The position numbers and the translations under genes are program-made. The notes under the pieces are model-generated. The model saw only the letters and a list, made by a program, of their open reading frames with translations, was not told the origin of the DNA and ran no database searches. Below, one piece after another: positions 29,146 to 41,913 of a DNA stretch of 64,000 nucleotides (within the stretch, counting starts at the first letter, position 1; each line of letters starts with the position of its first letter). Source of the DNA: Emydura subglobosa (Eukaryota > Chordata > Testudines > Chelidae); contig ML679961.1 in NCBI GenBank assembly GCA_007922225.1, positions 7,175,702 through 7,239,701 on the forward strand. The letters are read 5' to 3'.

Positions 29146-30290
29146 CTCAGTAGGCCCGAGCTGTAACTGGCCCATCAACCTCTATCTGTGACCCAGTCAG
29201 AGCACCACACGGACCGGGCACCAGGCCTCGCTGGGAACTCTGCCTTGGCCCAGTTCTGTCCCTCACTCCCTTATTTCCCAGGCCGGTGGGCTCAGGCGTC
29301 TCCCTGTGTTTAACAGCCAGGGGCAAAGGAACAGGGCAGTAATTGCCAAAGCCTCCTTGCCTAGCTCTCTGGGGAGCCCCTCTGCACCCGCAGCTGGACC
29401 ACCAGGGGAAAGGCTGCTGGGGTGAGAGCAGGCTCCATCGGTCCCAAAGAAAGAGGGTCCATTAGATTTAAAAGGAAGACAATCTGAATCTCAATGAAAT
29501 AGGCCCCTCCCACTCCTCTGACACCTCCTTAGCTCTGGGCAATTACCCTTTTCAGTATCCGGACACAAACCCATTTAATTGACAGCCTTGGTCACGTTCC
29601 AAGGGCCAGCACAGCGGGCCCACACTTGGAACTGAGCGGCTGGTCATGCAATGGACATCTTCAAGACCATGCGACCTCGCCAAAACCGTGGAGTAGCTGA
29701 ATATAACGAGTTGGTTCTAGCTGCAGGGGCCTGAATTGCCTTATGCTTTTAAGAGCCATAAACGACTGGACTCACAACCAATCCACCTGGCTCTGAAATC
29801 ACGGAGCTTTCCTTTTGCTTTTCCTAATGATGAAGTGAGAAGTGTGATGATCGGGGCAGCTATCTATCCTCTTATATAATTGTAACCGTATCTCCCAGGT
29901 GACCACTGAAATAGAAGCAAGATATTAACCTGAGACTGGTTCTCTGTAAAGCGGGTTTGCAATTGATCACCAATATTGGGGACAAAACTGCTAGCTCCAT
30001 CTAATCCGCATACACACACAAATCAGTGTCACAGTGCTGCAGATACTTGTCAGGCTCTGAAAATTTACGGCACTATAATGGGAGAACTGGAGACTTTTCT
30101 GGCCGTCTTTTTGCTTCTGTGCAATTCAGATATTGGATTTTGTTGCTTGATCTTTGCCCTTTTTCAGTGAAGACCACCTCTCTGGCTGACTGTCCCAAAA
30201 GCATGGCAGACTGGATTGGTCTTTGAGTTTAGGAGCTTTCCATTTTCCTTACTGATCCGCTAGTGACAAGCATGATTATCTATTCGGCAC

Positions 30291-30364
30291 AAAGCTAAGT
30301 AGCAGTAAAAGGGGGCTAGAAGCCAAAGCTAAGTAGCAGTAAAAGGGGGCTAGAAGCCAAAGCC
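30291..30364 (+). repeat. 34-bp exact tandem duplication
   Basis: Unit 1 (30291-30324) and unit 2 (30325-30358) are identical over 34 bp, starting AAAGCTAAGTAGCAG and ending CTAGAAGCC. Six more bases of a third unit follow. The array lies 11 bp from the TIR element at 30376. Confidence 0.95.
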
Positions 30365-30375
30365 TCTTTGTTACT

Positions 30376-30604
30376 TAGGGCTTGTCTCCACTTAAATCAC
30401 TGCAGTGGCACAGTGATGTAGGTAATCCACCTCCCTGAGAGGCGGTAGCTAGGTTGACGGAAGAATTCTTCTGTTGACCTAGCGCTGTCTACACAGGGAC
30501 TTTGGGGGAGGGAGGGGGGCTTAACAACGCCGCTCAGGGGTGTGGATTTTTCATGTCCCTGACCGACAGTTAAACTGACCTAATTTTCTAGTGTAGCCCA
30601 GGCT
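30376..30604. mobile_element. short TIR element, 'gggcttgtct' family
   Basis: The ends are TTAGGGCTTGTCTCCACT and TCTAGTGTAGCCCAGGCT, imperfect inverted repeats. The interior holds 'gttgacctagcgctgtctac', 'caggggtgtggatttttca' and 'ccctgaccgacag', diagnostic of a common turtle non-autonomous element. It has no coding capacity. Confidence 0.7.
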
Positions 30605-30988
30605 TTACTCTTGATTGAGCATCTTTTCATTAGAAGAAGCAGAGTATGAAACAACAATGAAATTGCAACATATGCAAAGCAGGAGAGTTTACACTGAAAA
30701 TCCACTTTTCCTACAAACAGCGATAAACAATTTCAGGGCTAAGGAGCTGAATCCTTAGCTGGCGTAAATGGACCTTAAGGAAGCTACATTGATAGATCTG
30801 AGCTTGCCCCCAGTTCATGTTGGAAGTACACGGGAGTGGAGAAGCGCAGTTGTGAGGAGGGAGCAGATTCTTTGCACCACTCTGTGATGATGGAGCAGAG
30901 ATTCTTCCAACCACTCTGCCTCAATGCATGAAAACTTAAATAAAAGCTTTTTTCAAAAATAGTTGCAAACATCCTCCGGCTCATCTAC

Positions 30989-31059
30989 GGCCCTGATCCA
31001 AACCGCACCGAGGTCAATGGAAAGATTCCCATTGACTCCAGGGAGATTTAGAAAGGGCC
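30989..31059. repeat. short palindromic interspersed repeat
   Basis: It runs from GGCCCTGATCC to AAAGGGCC and contains 'gaggtcaatgg...cccattgactcc', an internal inverted repeat typical of this family. Confidence 0.65.
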
Positions 31060-31914
31060 ATAAGAGACCGGCAATTTTCCTGTACACATTACTTTGGAAT
31101 GAGAGAGCTGAAGGCAGATTTTAGAAGAACTTCAAGCATTTGACTGCATAACTAAGGATAAGTCTCCGAAGGGCAGCCTCTGTGTGATTAAGAAGAACAT
31201 ACAGTATTCATCAGCTTACAGATGAAAACTAGGATCACATTAATTTTGCATGGAAGTAGATAGGTTACAAAGCTCTCCTGCCAGCCCCACACTGCTCGTG
31301 TCCAATCCGAGCCTTGCTGAATTATGGAACATGCTGGGAGAAGGCTAATAGGATGTAACTGATTGGGTGGGAAGTTTGGCAGTGCTGGGTGGGAGGTTGG
31401 GAAAGAGTTCAGAGCAGCTGCACACGTTTTGGTTGCGATCACTTTGATAACTCAAAGGGATTTTTTTTTCTTTACGTGCTAAAGGAGGGCACCAATCAGA
31501 ACCCTCTGTTGCTAATTACTGCCTGTCATGAACCATTTTTGTCATCCGCTGCAGCTCACTGAAACCTTAAAAATAGACAATTTATTCCAAAAGCTTTTCT
31601 TCCCAATAAGACGACTAACTGTAATTTACATTTTAATACAGCCCCTAAAAGACAATAACATCTGCACTCATCTCTGCATAAGTATCTTCTTTCCTTTTTA
31701 GTACTTGACACTAGATTGCTGGATTTTGCAACCTTTGTTACCCAACCCCATGAGAAGGAATCATCCCCTACAGCATTAGCCAGGGGCATTCTGCTTTTCC
31801 CCCCAACTGAGGAACCATGTATTGGCCATAGCTAAAGTCAGCCCTTGGCTTGATTTGATCTGGCATGGCAAATCTTATGTCCCAATTAGATCTGGCTGAA
31901 AAATGGGGGGTGGG

Positions 31915-32010
31915 GTAGGACAGGGTTTGGGATAGAGATTTTTGATTTTTTTGACTGAAATTCAAATACTGAAAATTTTTGGCCAAAACCAGAAATGTGG
32001 AATTTCTGCC
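31915..32010. repeat. A/T-rich 'tgaaaattttt' repeat, left part
   Basis: 'gatttttttgactgaaattc' and 'ctgaaaatttttggccaaaa' resemble an A/T-rich turtle repeat also seen at 32245-32400 and around 45920-46670. Confidence 0.4.
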
Positions 32011-32039
32011 ATAGTGTCTCATGCTCCTGTTCTCCTTTA

Positions 32040-32235
32040 TAGGCTGGGCTCCCTGGTCAAACTATGTCTCCCATGATGCACCACGTTCTACTCTCTTGGA
32101 AGGCAGAGCCAGTGCATCATGGGAGTCCCCAGCCATCGTGCATCATGGAAGATGTAAGCCATCCCGGGAGCCCAACCCATAGAAGAGAATGGGAACATGA
32201 AGTAACTAAACTACATCTCCCATGATGCACTGCAG
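32040..32235. repeat. palindromic element with four CCCATGATGCA-type motifs
   Basis: GGCTGGGCTCCCTGG at 32042 faces CCGGGAGCCCAACCC at about 32164, giving inverted ends. Within and just beyond it are four motif copies: CTATGTCTCCCATGATGCAC (about 32061), its reverse form GTGCATCATGGGAGTC (about 32112), GTGCATCATGGAAGATGTA (about 32138) and CTACATCTCCCATGATGCAC (32211-32230). The fourth lies outside the inverted ends, so the element may be larger. Confidence 0.65.
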
Positions 32236-32244
32236 CACGCATTC

Positions 32245-32400
32245 CAAATCAAAGTATTTTGGTTTTCAAGCATTCATTTTTTGATGAAAAATTGACAGTT
32301 TCCACAGAAGCTGGATAGTATTTGTGAAAAATGTCTCGCTGTACAAAATCCAATTGTCTGTCAAAAAACAATTTTGACAGAACAATTTCGAGCTGCCTTA
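32245..32400. repeat. A/T-rich 'tttttgatgaaaaattg' repeat, right part
   Basis: 'cattcattttttgatgaaaa' and 'caaaaaacaattttgacag' belong to the same A/T-rich family as 31915-32010. The palindromic element sits between the two parts. Confidence 0.4.
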
Positions 32401-33520
32401 GACTCGGTATTAAAGAGACGATGTTCTTGGTCCCTTTCCTCCTTTCACTGAACATTGTCCAACAAACTGAGCACTGCTCCTGCTGGGGCTAAGGAAGTTC
32501 CTATATCCCACCCTTCCAGCTGGAACAATGCGGCGCAAAGGGCAAAGGTTGATTTTAAGCCAAGGAAAAAGGAATTGGTCCTACAGAAAAGGGGGAGGCG
32601 GCTCTGACAGTCGGCGCTACCTGCTAGCCAGAGTAGAGCTACACTAAAATCTTGTGTCAAATCAGAAAGGAGTTTGGTGAAAGAGTAAAGATATACATCA
32701 TCCCCGTCAGTCTGCTGTTGGTAGTAACAGGGCCTGTGTGCTAGATAGTGGAGAATCTGAGCTCAGACATCAATAACTTGTTATCATGACCTGAAGATGC
32801 TTCCAAGAGAGGTCATTCCATAGTGCACTATGCTGACGGTAGCTTCACTTACCCAATGAAATTACTTTCAAAATCCAATAGCCCAACTGGAACTTTTCAT
32901 GAGAAACCCGATAAATCGAAATCAATGGGTCCGCAGGGCATCACAAGGCACTTTAATAGCCAGCCAGATTGAAAGACTAAGGCAGTTAAATTACTGACAT
33001 TTGCCTTGTCTCTTTCTCGTGTCCCTGCTTTCTAGGTTCAAAATTGCCATTTGTTTCTGGCTGAGATAGAGACATCACCTAGTGCCCTCATTAACCATTA
33101 GAACAAATAAGCAAGAGGTGTGGTGAATTCTCCGTCCAGGGTGGAATGTCTCTTTCTACAAGACATGCTCTAGGTCCACCACAAGTTGGGTGAGATGCAC
33201 TGGGTGCTCTTTCTGGCCTGTGTTATGCAGGAAGTCAGAATCGATCCTCATAATGGTTTCTTCTGTTCTTAAAATCTACAACTGAAACTAAAGAGAGGTT
33301 GTCTTCCCAAATGCAGATAGAAAAAGGACCTATCAGTTGGGGGGGAATACACCTTTCGTGGTACAGAACTAACGGAAGCCAAATTTTACAGCAGTGGTTA
33401 AAACGCAGGCAGAAGGAACAACTGGAAAGATTCTGACATTCAGGCCTAATTAAAAAGTCCATGTGTAATTTGTACAAAGTATTTCCAGTCAGTAAGTTTC
33501 AATGGAGATCAGATACTTAC

Positions 33521-33645
33521 CATAGAAGAAGCCGCTGGAAAGGGGGTTTGTAACTTGAATGCAGTGGCATTAATGGTCATCAAATGCTGGCAGTACCATG
33601 TGTAGGAAACTTGAATTATCCCGTTTCCATCAAAGGGTTTGTAAG
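33521..33645 (-). other. unassigned exon-like frame inside TRIM9 intron 3
   Basis: On the minus strand a CTGTACTGCAG acceptor-like site is followed by 125 nt and then a near-perfect donor, CTATG followed by GTAAGTATC. One frame is open throughout: two bases, then 41 codons including YKPFDGNGIIQVSYTWYCQH and ATAFKLQTPFPAASSM. I do not recognise the peptide. The length is not a multiple of three, and entered from TRIM9 exon 3 (phase 0) it meets TAA after nine codons. If it were spliced into TRIM9 it would therefore act as a poison exon. It could also be an exon of another transcript, a pseudo-exon or chance; open frames of this size are common. Confidence 0.2.
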
Positions 33646-36231
33646 CTGCAGTACAGAGCCCAGATTTCCAGTGCATCATATACAAATGGAGAACTAACTA
33701 AAAAGTCCCAGGGAAGCTGGATCTACTAAAACAATTTAGTAAACCCAGCAGAAAGCAAAGCAATATTGGAAGGCTATAGGCATAAAATCTCATTGCTAAG
33801 GGACAACTAAGGGTAAAAATAAATTCTGATAGAAAGCCCATTTACATTTGACTTCTTTAACAGGTCCCCAAACTCATGCATTTTGCAATGTCATCTCTTT
33901 CCTCTGCAGCCTTTGCTGCCTCTCAGGATCCATGAGCCAGCTCTCTGTTCTAATACGAGTCTGATGGCTTCTCATTTCATGATACCCAGGAGCACCTGAG
34001 ATGAACTACCTCTTGCTATTAATCCCAGATCTTATCTGCAGTCTCTGCAAGGTGTTCTCCTGATTGGGCATTAGTTCCTTATCTCCGTTTGCAGTATATT
34101 GTGTCCAAGACACTTTAAACCTTTTCCAAACAATCCGCCCTCAGGTAGTCAGAGAGTGAACTTTCCAGCCTTTAACATCTCTTCATAGCATCTCCCTCTT
34201 CCTTGTCTGCTCCACAAAGTGCACAGATACCTCCCCGGGGCATGAACAAGGTATAAGACTGAGAGACAACGTGGAGACTAGAAAGCTTTTATAAAAGAAA
34301 GCATAGGAAAGTCTCATGTTAGCTTCTCAAAGGGTAACACACTGAGGAAGGAGGCTCATTTTAATCGTATGAGGCTCTTAGTGGTACCTTCAACAAGAAA
34401 AAATACTCTATGTATTTCCTTGTTTCCCCAATTCCCCTCTGCCCCCCACAACTCCCCAAACTCCAAGAGTTTCGGCTGGGAGTTTGGAAGAACCTAAAGG
34501 AGTTAGGTGCCTGATGGGAGCTGGGTAGGTACCCAATTGCCTTAAACTTTTTTTGAAAAATCTCAGCTCTCATTTCTGAAGCCACCTCCCCTGATCTGGG
34601 TCCGGAGGCGTTACGTGAGTACAGCAGGTGACTGCTTTCACCTCTGGAGATCTGGATTCATACACTGGCTAAGACCAGGAGTGATAGGAATTTTGTGACC
34701 GCAGCATAGCCCCTAGCAGACATCTGTCCACTTAATCAATCTCTTCAGGGAATCTGATCATTGTTGTTCAGGTACGAGGGCTTAACAGGCAGGGTACTGC
34801 AGCCACAGATTAAAATGCATCGAGAACAAAAGTCACCCATATGCCAAAGGCCAGACTGGTCCATGTCAGCCTTATTCTTGACAGTGCAAGTGAGACTTAG
34901 CTGCGGCTATGTTTTGGGCTGCCTTGTACGTGAATTTTACCCTGGAAGAACTGTACAGAGAAGCCTGTATGTCATGCACCCAAGTTACCTGGTTTTGGAT
35001 CATATTGGTCTCTTGTTTTTGGTCAGCATCGCATTTTCCAGCACCTCGAATTTAGAAATAAACTGACCATTAGAAAAATACAGCTAAGGGGGTTATTTCC
35101 ACAGAGTGAAGGGGGATTCTTGGCTGGTAATTTACAATGATGCCCACCACTGCTTCTCACAATGACGGCATTTTTTGTTTCTAAAAACTAAGTCCTTAAC
35201 CCAGAGCATGAATAGGAGGGGTTTGTGTTGGAAGTCCTGCTCGCCACATGCATTTTGCAACATAAGGAAAGGGGGGGTGGTGGTGGAAGAAGAGTGACAA
35301 ATGTCCCACTTTAGGTAATTTTATTACAAATATGTCCACCCATGGGACAAATGTGAGTTGGCTCTTTGGGCGAACGGGGATTTGTGCTGCTCTGTCAGTG
35401 GAATGTGTGTCAGATAAAGTAGGTCAGCTCTGAAGCACTGTTAACACACATTCCAGAGCGGAAATCTTGGTTACATGGACAAAGGCATCTGCAGCATCGA
35501 CCCAGCGCGCAGAGCAAAGCTGGGCTCGCTCTTCTTCTTCCTCTTCCTGCCTTACAAACAGTGCCACTGCAAGCGATGTTTGCAAACAAGCAGGTGTGTC
35601 TAGCAAAAAGAGCTTTTCCAGAACCCCTGCTGTGTGGCAGTGCAAACTGCGTGCAAGGTGCAGAATGCAAGGGTGACCATTCTGACTCAGCCATGTCTCA
35701 TGTCCACTTTGCACCGGTATAAATGACTGCTGGGAAATGAGGAATCAGGTCCTATGCTGCAGTACCTGGACAGCTTCCCTCTTGACAGATGCCGCTAACA
35801 TTTCCATCCCCTGTTCAGCAATCCCCAGGCTCCCAGTGCAAATGCTCCTGGCTTTGTTACATTTCACAGTCAATGCCAATCACAGCGCGACCTCAGGCTC
35901 AGTGGCAGCTGAGGTCCTGTCCCACTTGGTATGACAGCTGCTCTGTAGTTTCATGCGCAACGCTGCTGACATTTCACATCCCCTTTCCATGGCGGCTGAG
36001 CTCCTATTTGACCCTGAAGGCAGCATCAGCCCAACAGCGACTGCAGAGTGCAGGCATCAGAGCCTTTGTGCTGGGGAATTATCGCGGTGGGTGGAAGAAC
36101 GGTGCAGCTTTGCAATGACTCAAGCAACAAGGAAGAAATCTTCCCAGCCGCAGAGGGGTCGTGGAAAAGAAGGACTGAAGCAAAGAGGGACTGACGGAGG
36201 AGATGAGGCTGCAAAATGGCTCCTCAGGACA

Positions 36232-36645
36232 ATTCACAGATTCCAAGGCTGGAAGGGACCACTGAGATTCATCTAGTGTGACCTCCTGTGTGACACAGGC
36301 CACGGGACTGCCCCCAAATAACTCCAAGAGCAGATCTTGTAGAACAACATCCCATCTTGATTTTAAAATGGTCAGAGATGGAGAATCCACCACAACCATG
36401 GATAAGTTGTTCCAATGGTTAGTTACTCACCGCTAAAAATTTACGCCTTATTTCCAGTTTGAATTGGTCTAGCTTCAACTTCCAGCCGTTGGATCGTGTT
36501 AGACCTCTCTCCGCTAGACTGAAGAGCCCTTTATTAAATATTTGTTCCCCATGTAAGTACTTACAGACTGTGATCAAATCACCCTTAACTTTCTCTTTGT
36601 TAAGCTACATAGATTGAGCTCCTTGAAGTTTCCAGGAAGTTTTCT
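36232..36645 (-). mobile_element. CR1 LINE 3'-end fragment
   Basis: 'attccaaggctggaagggac' then 'tctagtgtgacctcctgtg' is the antisense of the CR1 3' terminus. It continues through 'atggagaatccaccacaac' and 'gttccaatggttagttactc' as expected for CR1 3' sequence. It lies on the minus strand. Confidence 0.8.
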
Positions 36646-36650
36646 ACTAA

Positions 36651-36850
36651 GAAGATAACAGAAGAACGGCCATCCTGGGTCAGACCAATGGTCCATCTAG
36701 CCCAGTATCCTGTCTTCCGACAGTGGCCAATGCCAGGTGCTTCAAAAGGAATGAACAGAACAGGTCATCATCAAGTGAGCCATCCCACGGCCCATTCCCC
36801 GCTACTGGGAATCCTTTAATCGTTCTCATGAAGTTTTTCTCTGACCCCTC
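36651..36850 (-). mobile_element. second CR1 3'-end fragment, different subfamily
   Basis: 'gaacggccatcctgggtcag', 'ccatctagcccagtatcctg' and 'cgacagtggccaatgccagg' are the antisense of another well-known reptile CR1 3' end, whose sense copy is at 56090-56515. It lies next to and in the same orientation as the fragment ending near 36645. Confidence 0.8.
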
Positions 36851-39289
36851 TCCAGTTTATCAACATCCTTCTTGCATTGGGGGCCCTGTCTCTGGCCTCC
36901 CGAGGAAGGATGCTGACAGACCCTCGTGCAGTGTGCATTTACCCAGGCCTGGTGCAAAGGGTGAACATGTCACCTCAGCAGTGCAAAGGCGCCGTGACAC
37001 GGGCAGGCACACACACTGCACAGGACTCTGTCACACAATTAAGACAAGACCGTGTTATGTAACCTGCTGCTCACTCCCAGATAATCTTCAAAGCACCCCA
37101 TTCTGCTGCCTTTCTTTCTTATTCCCTAGCATGGGAACTAAAGGGAATGGTTAAGTTGTTGAGTCTAAAAATGTGACCACATTGAGACTGTTAGCAACTG
37201 GTGAGGGATGGTTGCTGGATATGAAATACGGATTGCTTTGGAGAGTTCACCACATTGTCAGTGAGAAATTCAAAGCAGCATGCAATAGTCACTGCTGTTG
37301 GGAGACCCATAATATTACACGGGTACTTCCCACTGGCTCGCACCAGGTCGCACCAGGCAACCTTCCCTCTTCCCACGAGCCCTTGCTGCAGCTGCACTCA
37401 CAGTCCAGCTGTGGCCAACATTTTCAGACGTGGCCGTCCACAGGAAGACCCTGAAATAGAAGTGGCCAGAGGGAAGCAGATGGGAGCTGTGGGTACTCAG
37501 CACATCTGAAAGGGAGAGGCGCTTGCAGTTAGCTGCCTGAGTCTGGACTGAAAGTGGCTGGCTTTAGGGAGCCAAGTCTGAAAATTCGGACTTGTGTGTG
37601 GAGTTTAAAAGAGTCCAGTTGGTGGCTAGTATTTTTATCTGTGGCAGAGCACCAGTCCTGCACTCAGGGCTCTGGAACACTGATGGGAAAACAATTTCCC
37701 CACCCCACCCATTTTATTGCCACGTAGCCCTGTCCCCCTCTCCCTGACTTAGGTAGGGCTACCTCAGACGGCTGGCTTTGATCAGATTCGGCACATTGCC
37801 CCATATAGACCGGCCAACTACAAAGCAGAGCGGCTTTGGTTTCAAACTCTGCCTTCCGGCAGCGCTGCAGGGCGAAGCGGAGGCCCAGACTTTGGAGGAG
37901 GGCATTAAACGGGTGGCCAAACAGGCACGAGATCAGAAAGGTGTCCGTGACACGACTGTTGTGTCTTCGTGAATGAGAGGGGAGGCGATCTTTGCACCTG
38001 TGAAAGGGGGTGGGGTGCTGGTCCACGCGACAGCTTCCTTGCTGAGACGTGGTTCAGGTGATGAAAACGTGTGAGAAGCCCTAAGATAGAGCATCGGGTT
38101 TCTTCATTTTGAGGGTGCACGTGAAATTAACGACAACGCCCTCCAGGCTCCCTCAGTTCTCAGGGTGGGAAAACGTGGCTGCATCCATCCTGCCAAAGAT
38201 CTACAGAACGAGTCCAAGCCGTTCGGGTGGCCGGACGCAGTGCTGGGAGCCAAATGCACGTGGAGGGGGAGGAGAAAGATGAGAGCTGCGCTGCAGGCAG
38301 GTTTCTGCCAAGTAACTGAACTGCGCTCAGATAACAGCCCCGGAGAGCACAGCCTGGCATGGTTCTGTCTTCTCAGCGCCTCAGGCTCTAGGTGACCCAC
38401 TTCAGCGTCTGCTTGGCCGGCTTGCTGATGTAGTTACACCAGACAGTGGATACCGCGCTAGTCCCAACCCATCAAATCACGCCCGCTTGACATGGAGCCG
38501 TGCCCCGGGCTCCCCTTGACAGCCGCAAACCGGCTGAAAAGCGCTGGCCCTGTTCATCAAGGAACTGCACGGTGACTAACTGAATGATAATGCTGCCTTC
38601 CTTTCTCCTTCACGTCCCACCTTCCGATTCACTCCGGTGCTATCTATCTAGCTGGGGGTTTCCTCACTGGCGTCCCCGAGCGCCCGGCTGCCACGTCTGA
38701 CCTGACACCCCGAACACAAAGGTGCAGGCCGTGCAGAGCAAACACGATCACCGTTCTCTTCCTAGTGCATTCCTGTACCTGCCCTCTTTGCACCATGGCT
38801 AATTCAGGGGCTGATCTGACAAGGTGCCGGTGGCCCTCACCTCCCAGTGAAGCCAACAGAGTCGAGGGCTGCTGCAATAATTGAGGGCTAACAGTCCTAC
38901 TTTAATTGTAAGCCGACAGTGGGGAAAGGTTCGTGACTTGTGAGACTTTAATCAGAAAGGGTCTACTGGTTTCACTCACGGGCAGTGTTACTATAAGACT
39001 GGTAAACAAGAGGCACAATTAACAAAAACTGGGGTGTCAGAAAGGAAGGCTTATTAAGAAGAGGATGGATTATTCCACCCACCGACTTTTTGTGGCCCTT
39101 AAAAGAGACTTTGGGAAGAAGAGGAAACTGATTACGATCACTGTGTCAGCGGCAGAAGGATTATTGCTGCGGCACCAGACCTTGCTACTCCAGTGGGAAC
39201 GCCAGACCAGCGAGGATCCCAAACACGTGAGATCCTGCTCTGTCTTCTCGCACGTACGCGCCTTTCTGCTTCCCCATCTTCCGCCTGGC

Positions 39290-39310
39290 CTCTCTCTCTC
39301 TCTCTCTCTC
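39290..39310 (+). repeat. TC microsatellite
   Basis: About ten TC units. Confidence 0.9.
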
Positions 39311-40254
39311 GGTTTTTTACCCGATCCTGAAATCAACTGTACTGCACGGCACCAGCCCAGTGAGATGAGATGCCCATCGGCACTGCGTGGCCTGAGAAGG
39401 ACCAGTGCAGGAGAGGGACCTGATCAGACCAACCCGATGATATCCCCCCTGACCCAGGAGGTGAGCTGTCAGCAACAGCAGTCATGGCTGAACTGCCAGC
39501 CTGAAGCATCTGTCCAGGACTGACCAGCTGGCCTGTATCCCGAAAACATCAACCAAAGTCAGACTTCTGCCGTCTTTACTATCCTATCTCTTCTCTCCCG
39601 TCTGGGTCTGTCGGTTTTGTCTCAAGCAGGAAAGTAGCTACAATTCCCAACGCAGAACTGAAAAACAGAACACCCCTCTCCTCCTCGCCAAGAGCTGTGT
39701 GATTGAATAAGAGACTCGGATAGGATTTGATTAAGTTTGTTTTGCAGAATCAATCAGTTTCACTTTCAATGCTCTTTGTTTTGATGCTTTTCCTTTTATG
39801 TGTTTCAATCGATAAATCTCAAACCTCTGGCATGGATTTTGTGATCTGTTTGCCATGGTACGAAGAAGGCTGAGGTCTCGGTGTATCAAACCCTGAACCT
39901 TGTTTAACGTTGGACAGTGACTGGATTATGTTAACAACTTTCAGTCTGGGGGCCCATATGTTCCATCTCAATCAATACAACAGTGTACTCAGCACCCTGC
40001 AGGACCTGGCCAGGAGGCCACATGTTACTCAAGGCAAGAACCATGTTGTCCTACAGGCTGTGAATCTCAGAGGTGCCATGGACACATCTGGTACTACAGA
40101 AATAATAAACGAGCAGAATAATCTACACCCATTAAAAATGTCTGGTGTGAAATGCATAGCACCCTTCACAGGGCAGGTCACAGATACAGCAGCCAGAATT
40201 CGGAAGCGGAAACACATCGGTTTCAAGGAAGTTTTGAGAGAGAGGGTGAGGCTT

Positions 40255-40395
40255 TCACACTCTGTAGCCTGATGATTTTGGCCTGGGATGTGGGAGACCT
40301 AAATTCAAATCCCTGCTCTGCCTGATTCTGAGTGATCCGGGGGCGAAAAACCTCTGCTTTAAATGAGGCAGATCTGGGATTTGAACCTGGGAGCA
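40255..40395. mobile_element. tRNA-type SINE fragments in inverted arrangement
   Basis: 'gtgggagacctaaattcaaa' with 'tccctgctctgcctgattct' (sense B-box region) faces 'gaggcagatctgggatttga' with 'acctggg' (antisense). The two halves form an imperfect inverted repeat. Confidence 0.5.
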
Positions 40396-40416
40396 CGTAA
40401 ACGTTACAGCTGCAGC

Positions 40417-40640
40417 GAGGCCGCGGTAGCGTAGACATTTGCTACATTGATGGAAGGGGTTTTTCTGTGGCTGTAGTAAAATCAGTCCCCCCAGTGGGCA
40501 GAAGAATTCTTCCACTGACCTACCGCTGTCTACACTGGGGCTTCGGCTGCCTTAACTACATCTCTCAGGGGTGTGAATTTTTCACAGCCCTGAGCGACAC
40601 AGCCAGGTCAACCTACGTTTTAGGTGCAGACCAGGCCCGG
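40417..40640. mobile_element. short TIR element, same family as 30376-30604
   Basis: 'gggcagaagaattcttccac', 'ctaccgctgtctacactggg', 'caggggtgtgaatttttcac' and 'agccctgagcgacacagcca' occur in the same order as in the copy at 30376-30604. The left end is degraded. Confidence 0.65.
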
Positions 40641-40916
40641 GTCTCCCATACCTGCCTCCTCCTCCCACCAGGCTTAGCTCTCCTTCCACCGTGGCACTAA
40701 AACAGACGTTGAAATCTCTAAAGTCGCTGCCATCTGGAACCGGCGTCTTCCAGGCAGCTCTCATCAGGGCCCCGCCAACCTCTGACTTTGCCGCACGTCT
40801 GTGCGTGGCCCTGCACATGTGAGCTGTGGAGCCAGCATGTTTCTGTCGGAGGGGAGATGAGAGCTTCCCTCAACTCAGCTGTGGTGAGCTCTGTGGGATT
40901 AGCCCAGCCGTTTTCA

Positions 40917-41201
<285 letters not shown>

Positions 41202-41913
41202 TCACCCGCGCCGGCGGCAAATCCATCCAGCGGGCGGGGGAGAGGGGAGGTCGCTGGGCCCCAGGTGGGCTGTGGGCAGGGACGGCTCTACTGAGTGATC
41301 ACCATCACCCGAGCAACAACGGGCTCCCTTGTCTGTCATACAAACCTGGGGACCAACCGCGCAGGCCTCACGCAGGCAAGGCTCCCGGTAACGTCAGCGG
41401 GGCCTTTACCTGCGTCAGGAGTGACTCCTGGGACTATGCTATGCGCCATTAGGATTCATTTGAGCTCCCGGGACACCAATGACTGCATGTTTGCGATCCC
41501 ACCTGACGCTGAGCAAAACCAACCCTGGGACTAGCCCCGTACGGGACCGAGGTGATCTTCAGGGTGCTCCAGGGGACCGAGGTGGTCCGTCAGTCTGTCA
41601 TGCAGTCCTACCTGCCCCGTAGCACGCTGCTGTTTACAGGAGGAGTGCTGAGCAAGTGGGCTTTCCACATCTAGGGGGGCAAGCTGGGCAGGGGGCACTG
41701 GTCTGGGGTTAGGTGAAGGGAGGAGGCGGGGCAGGGCGCTCATTGGCATGGGACCTGCCCCACGCTAACGCCTCTGACTCCACATTGCAGGAAACTCCCA
41801 TTGGCCCCTCCAGACATGCCCCTTCAGCCGCTCATTGGCCGGACACGGCCCAGGCAACTGGGCTAGGAACTGGCTCTAGGGAGGTGGGGCGGGGGGGTCC
41901 ACGTCTGGGTAAA

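Noticed and set aside
39290..39310. TC microsatellite as a pyrimidine tract of an exon
   Set aside because: The AG-ended exon expected downstream is absent. It is a simple repeat.
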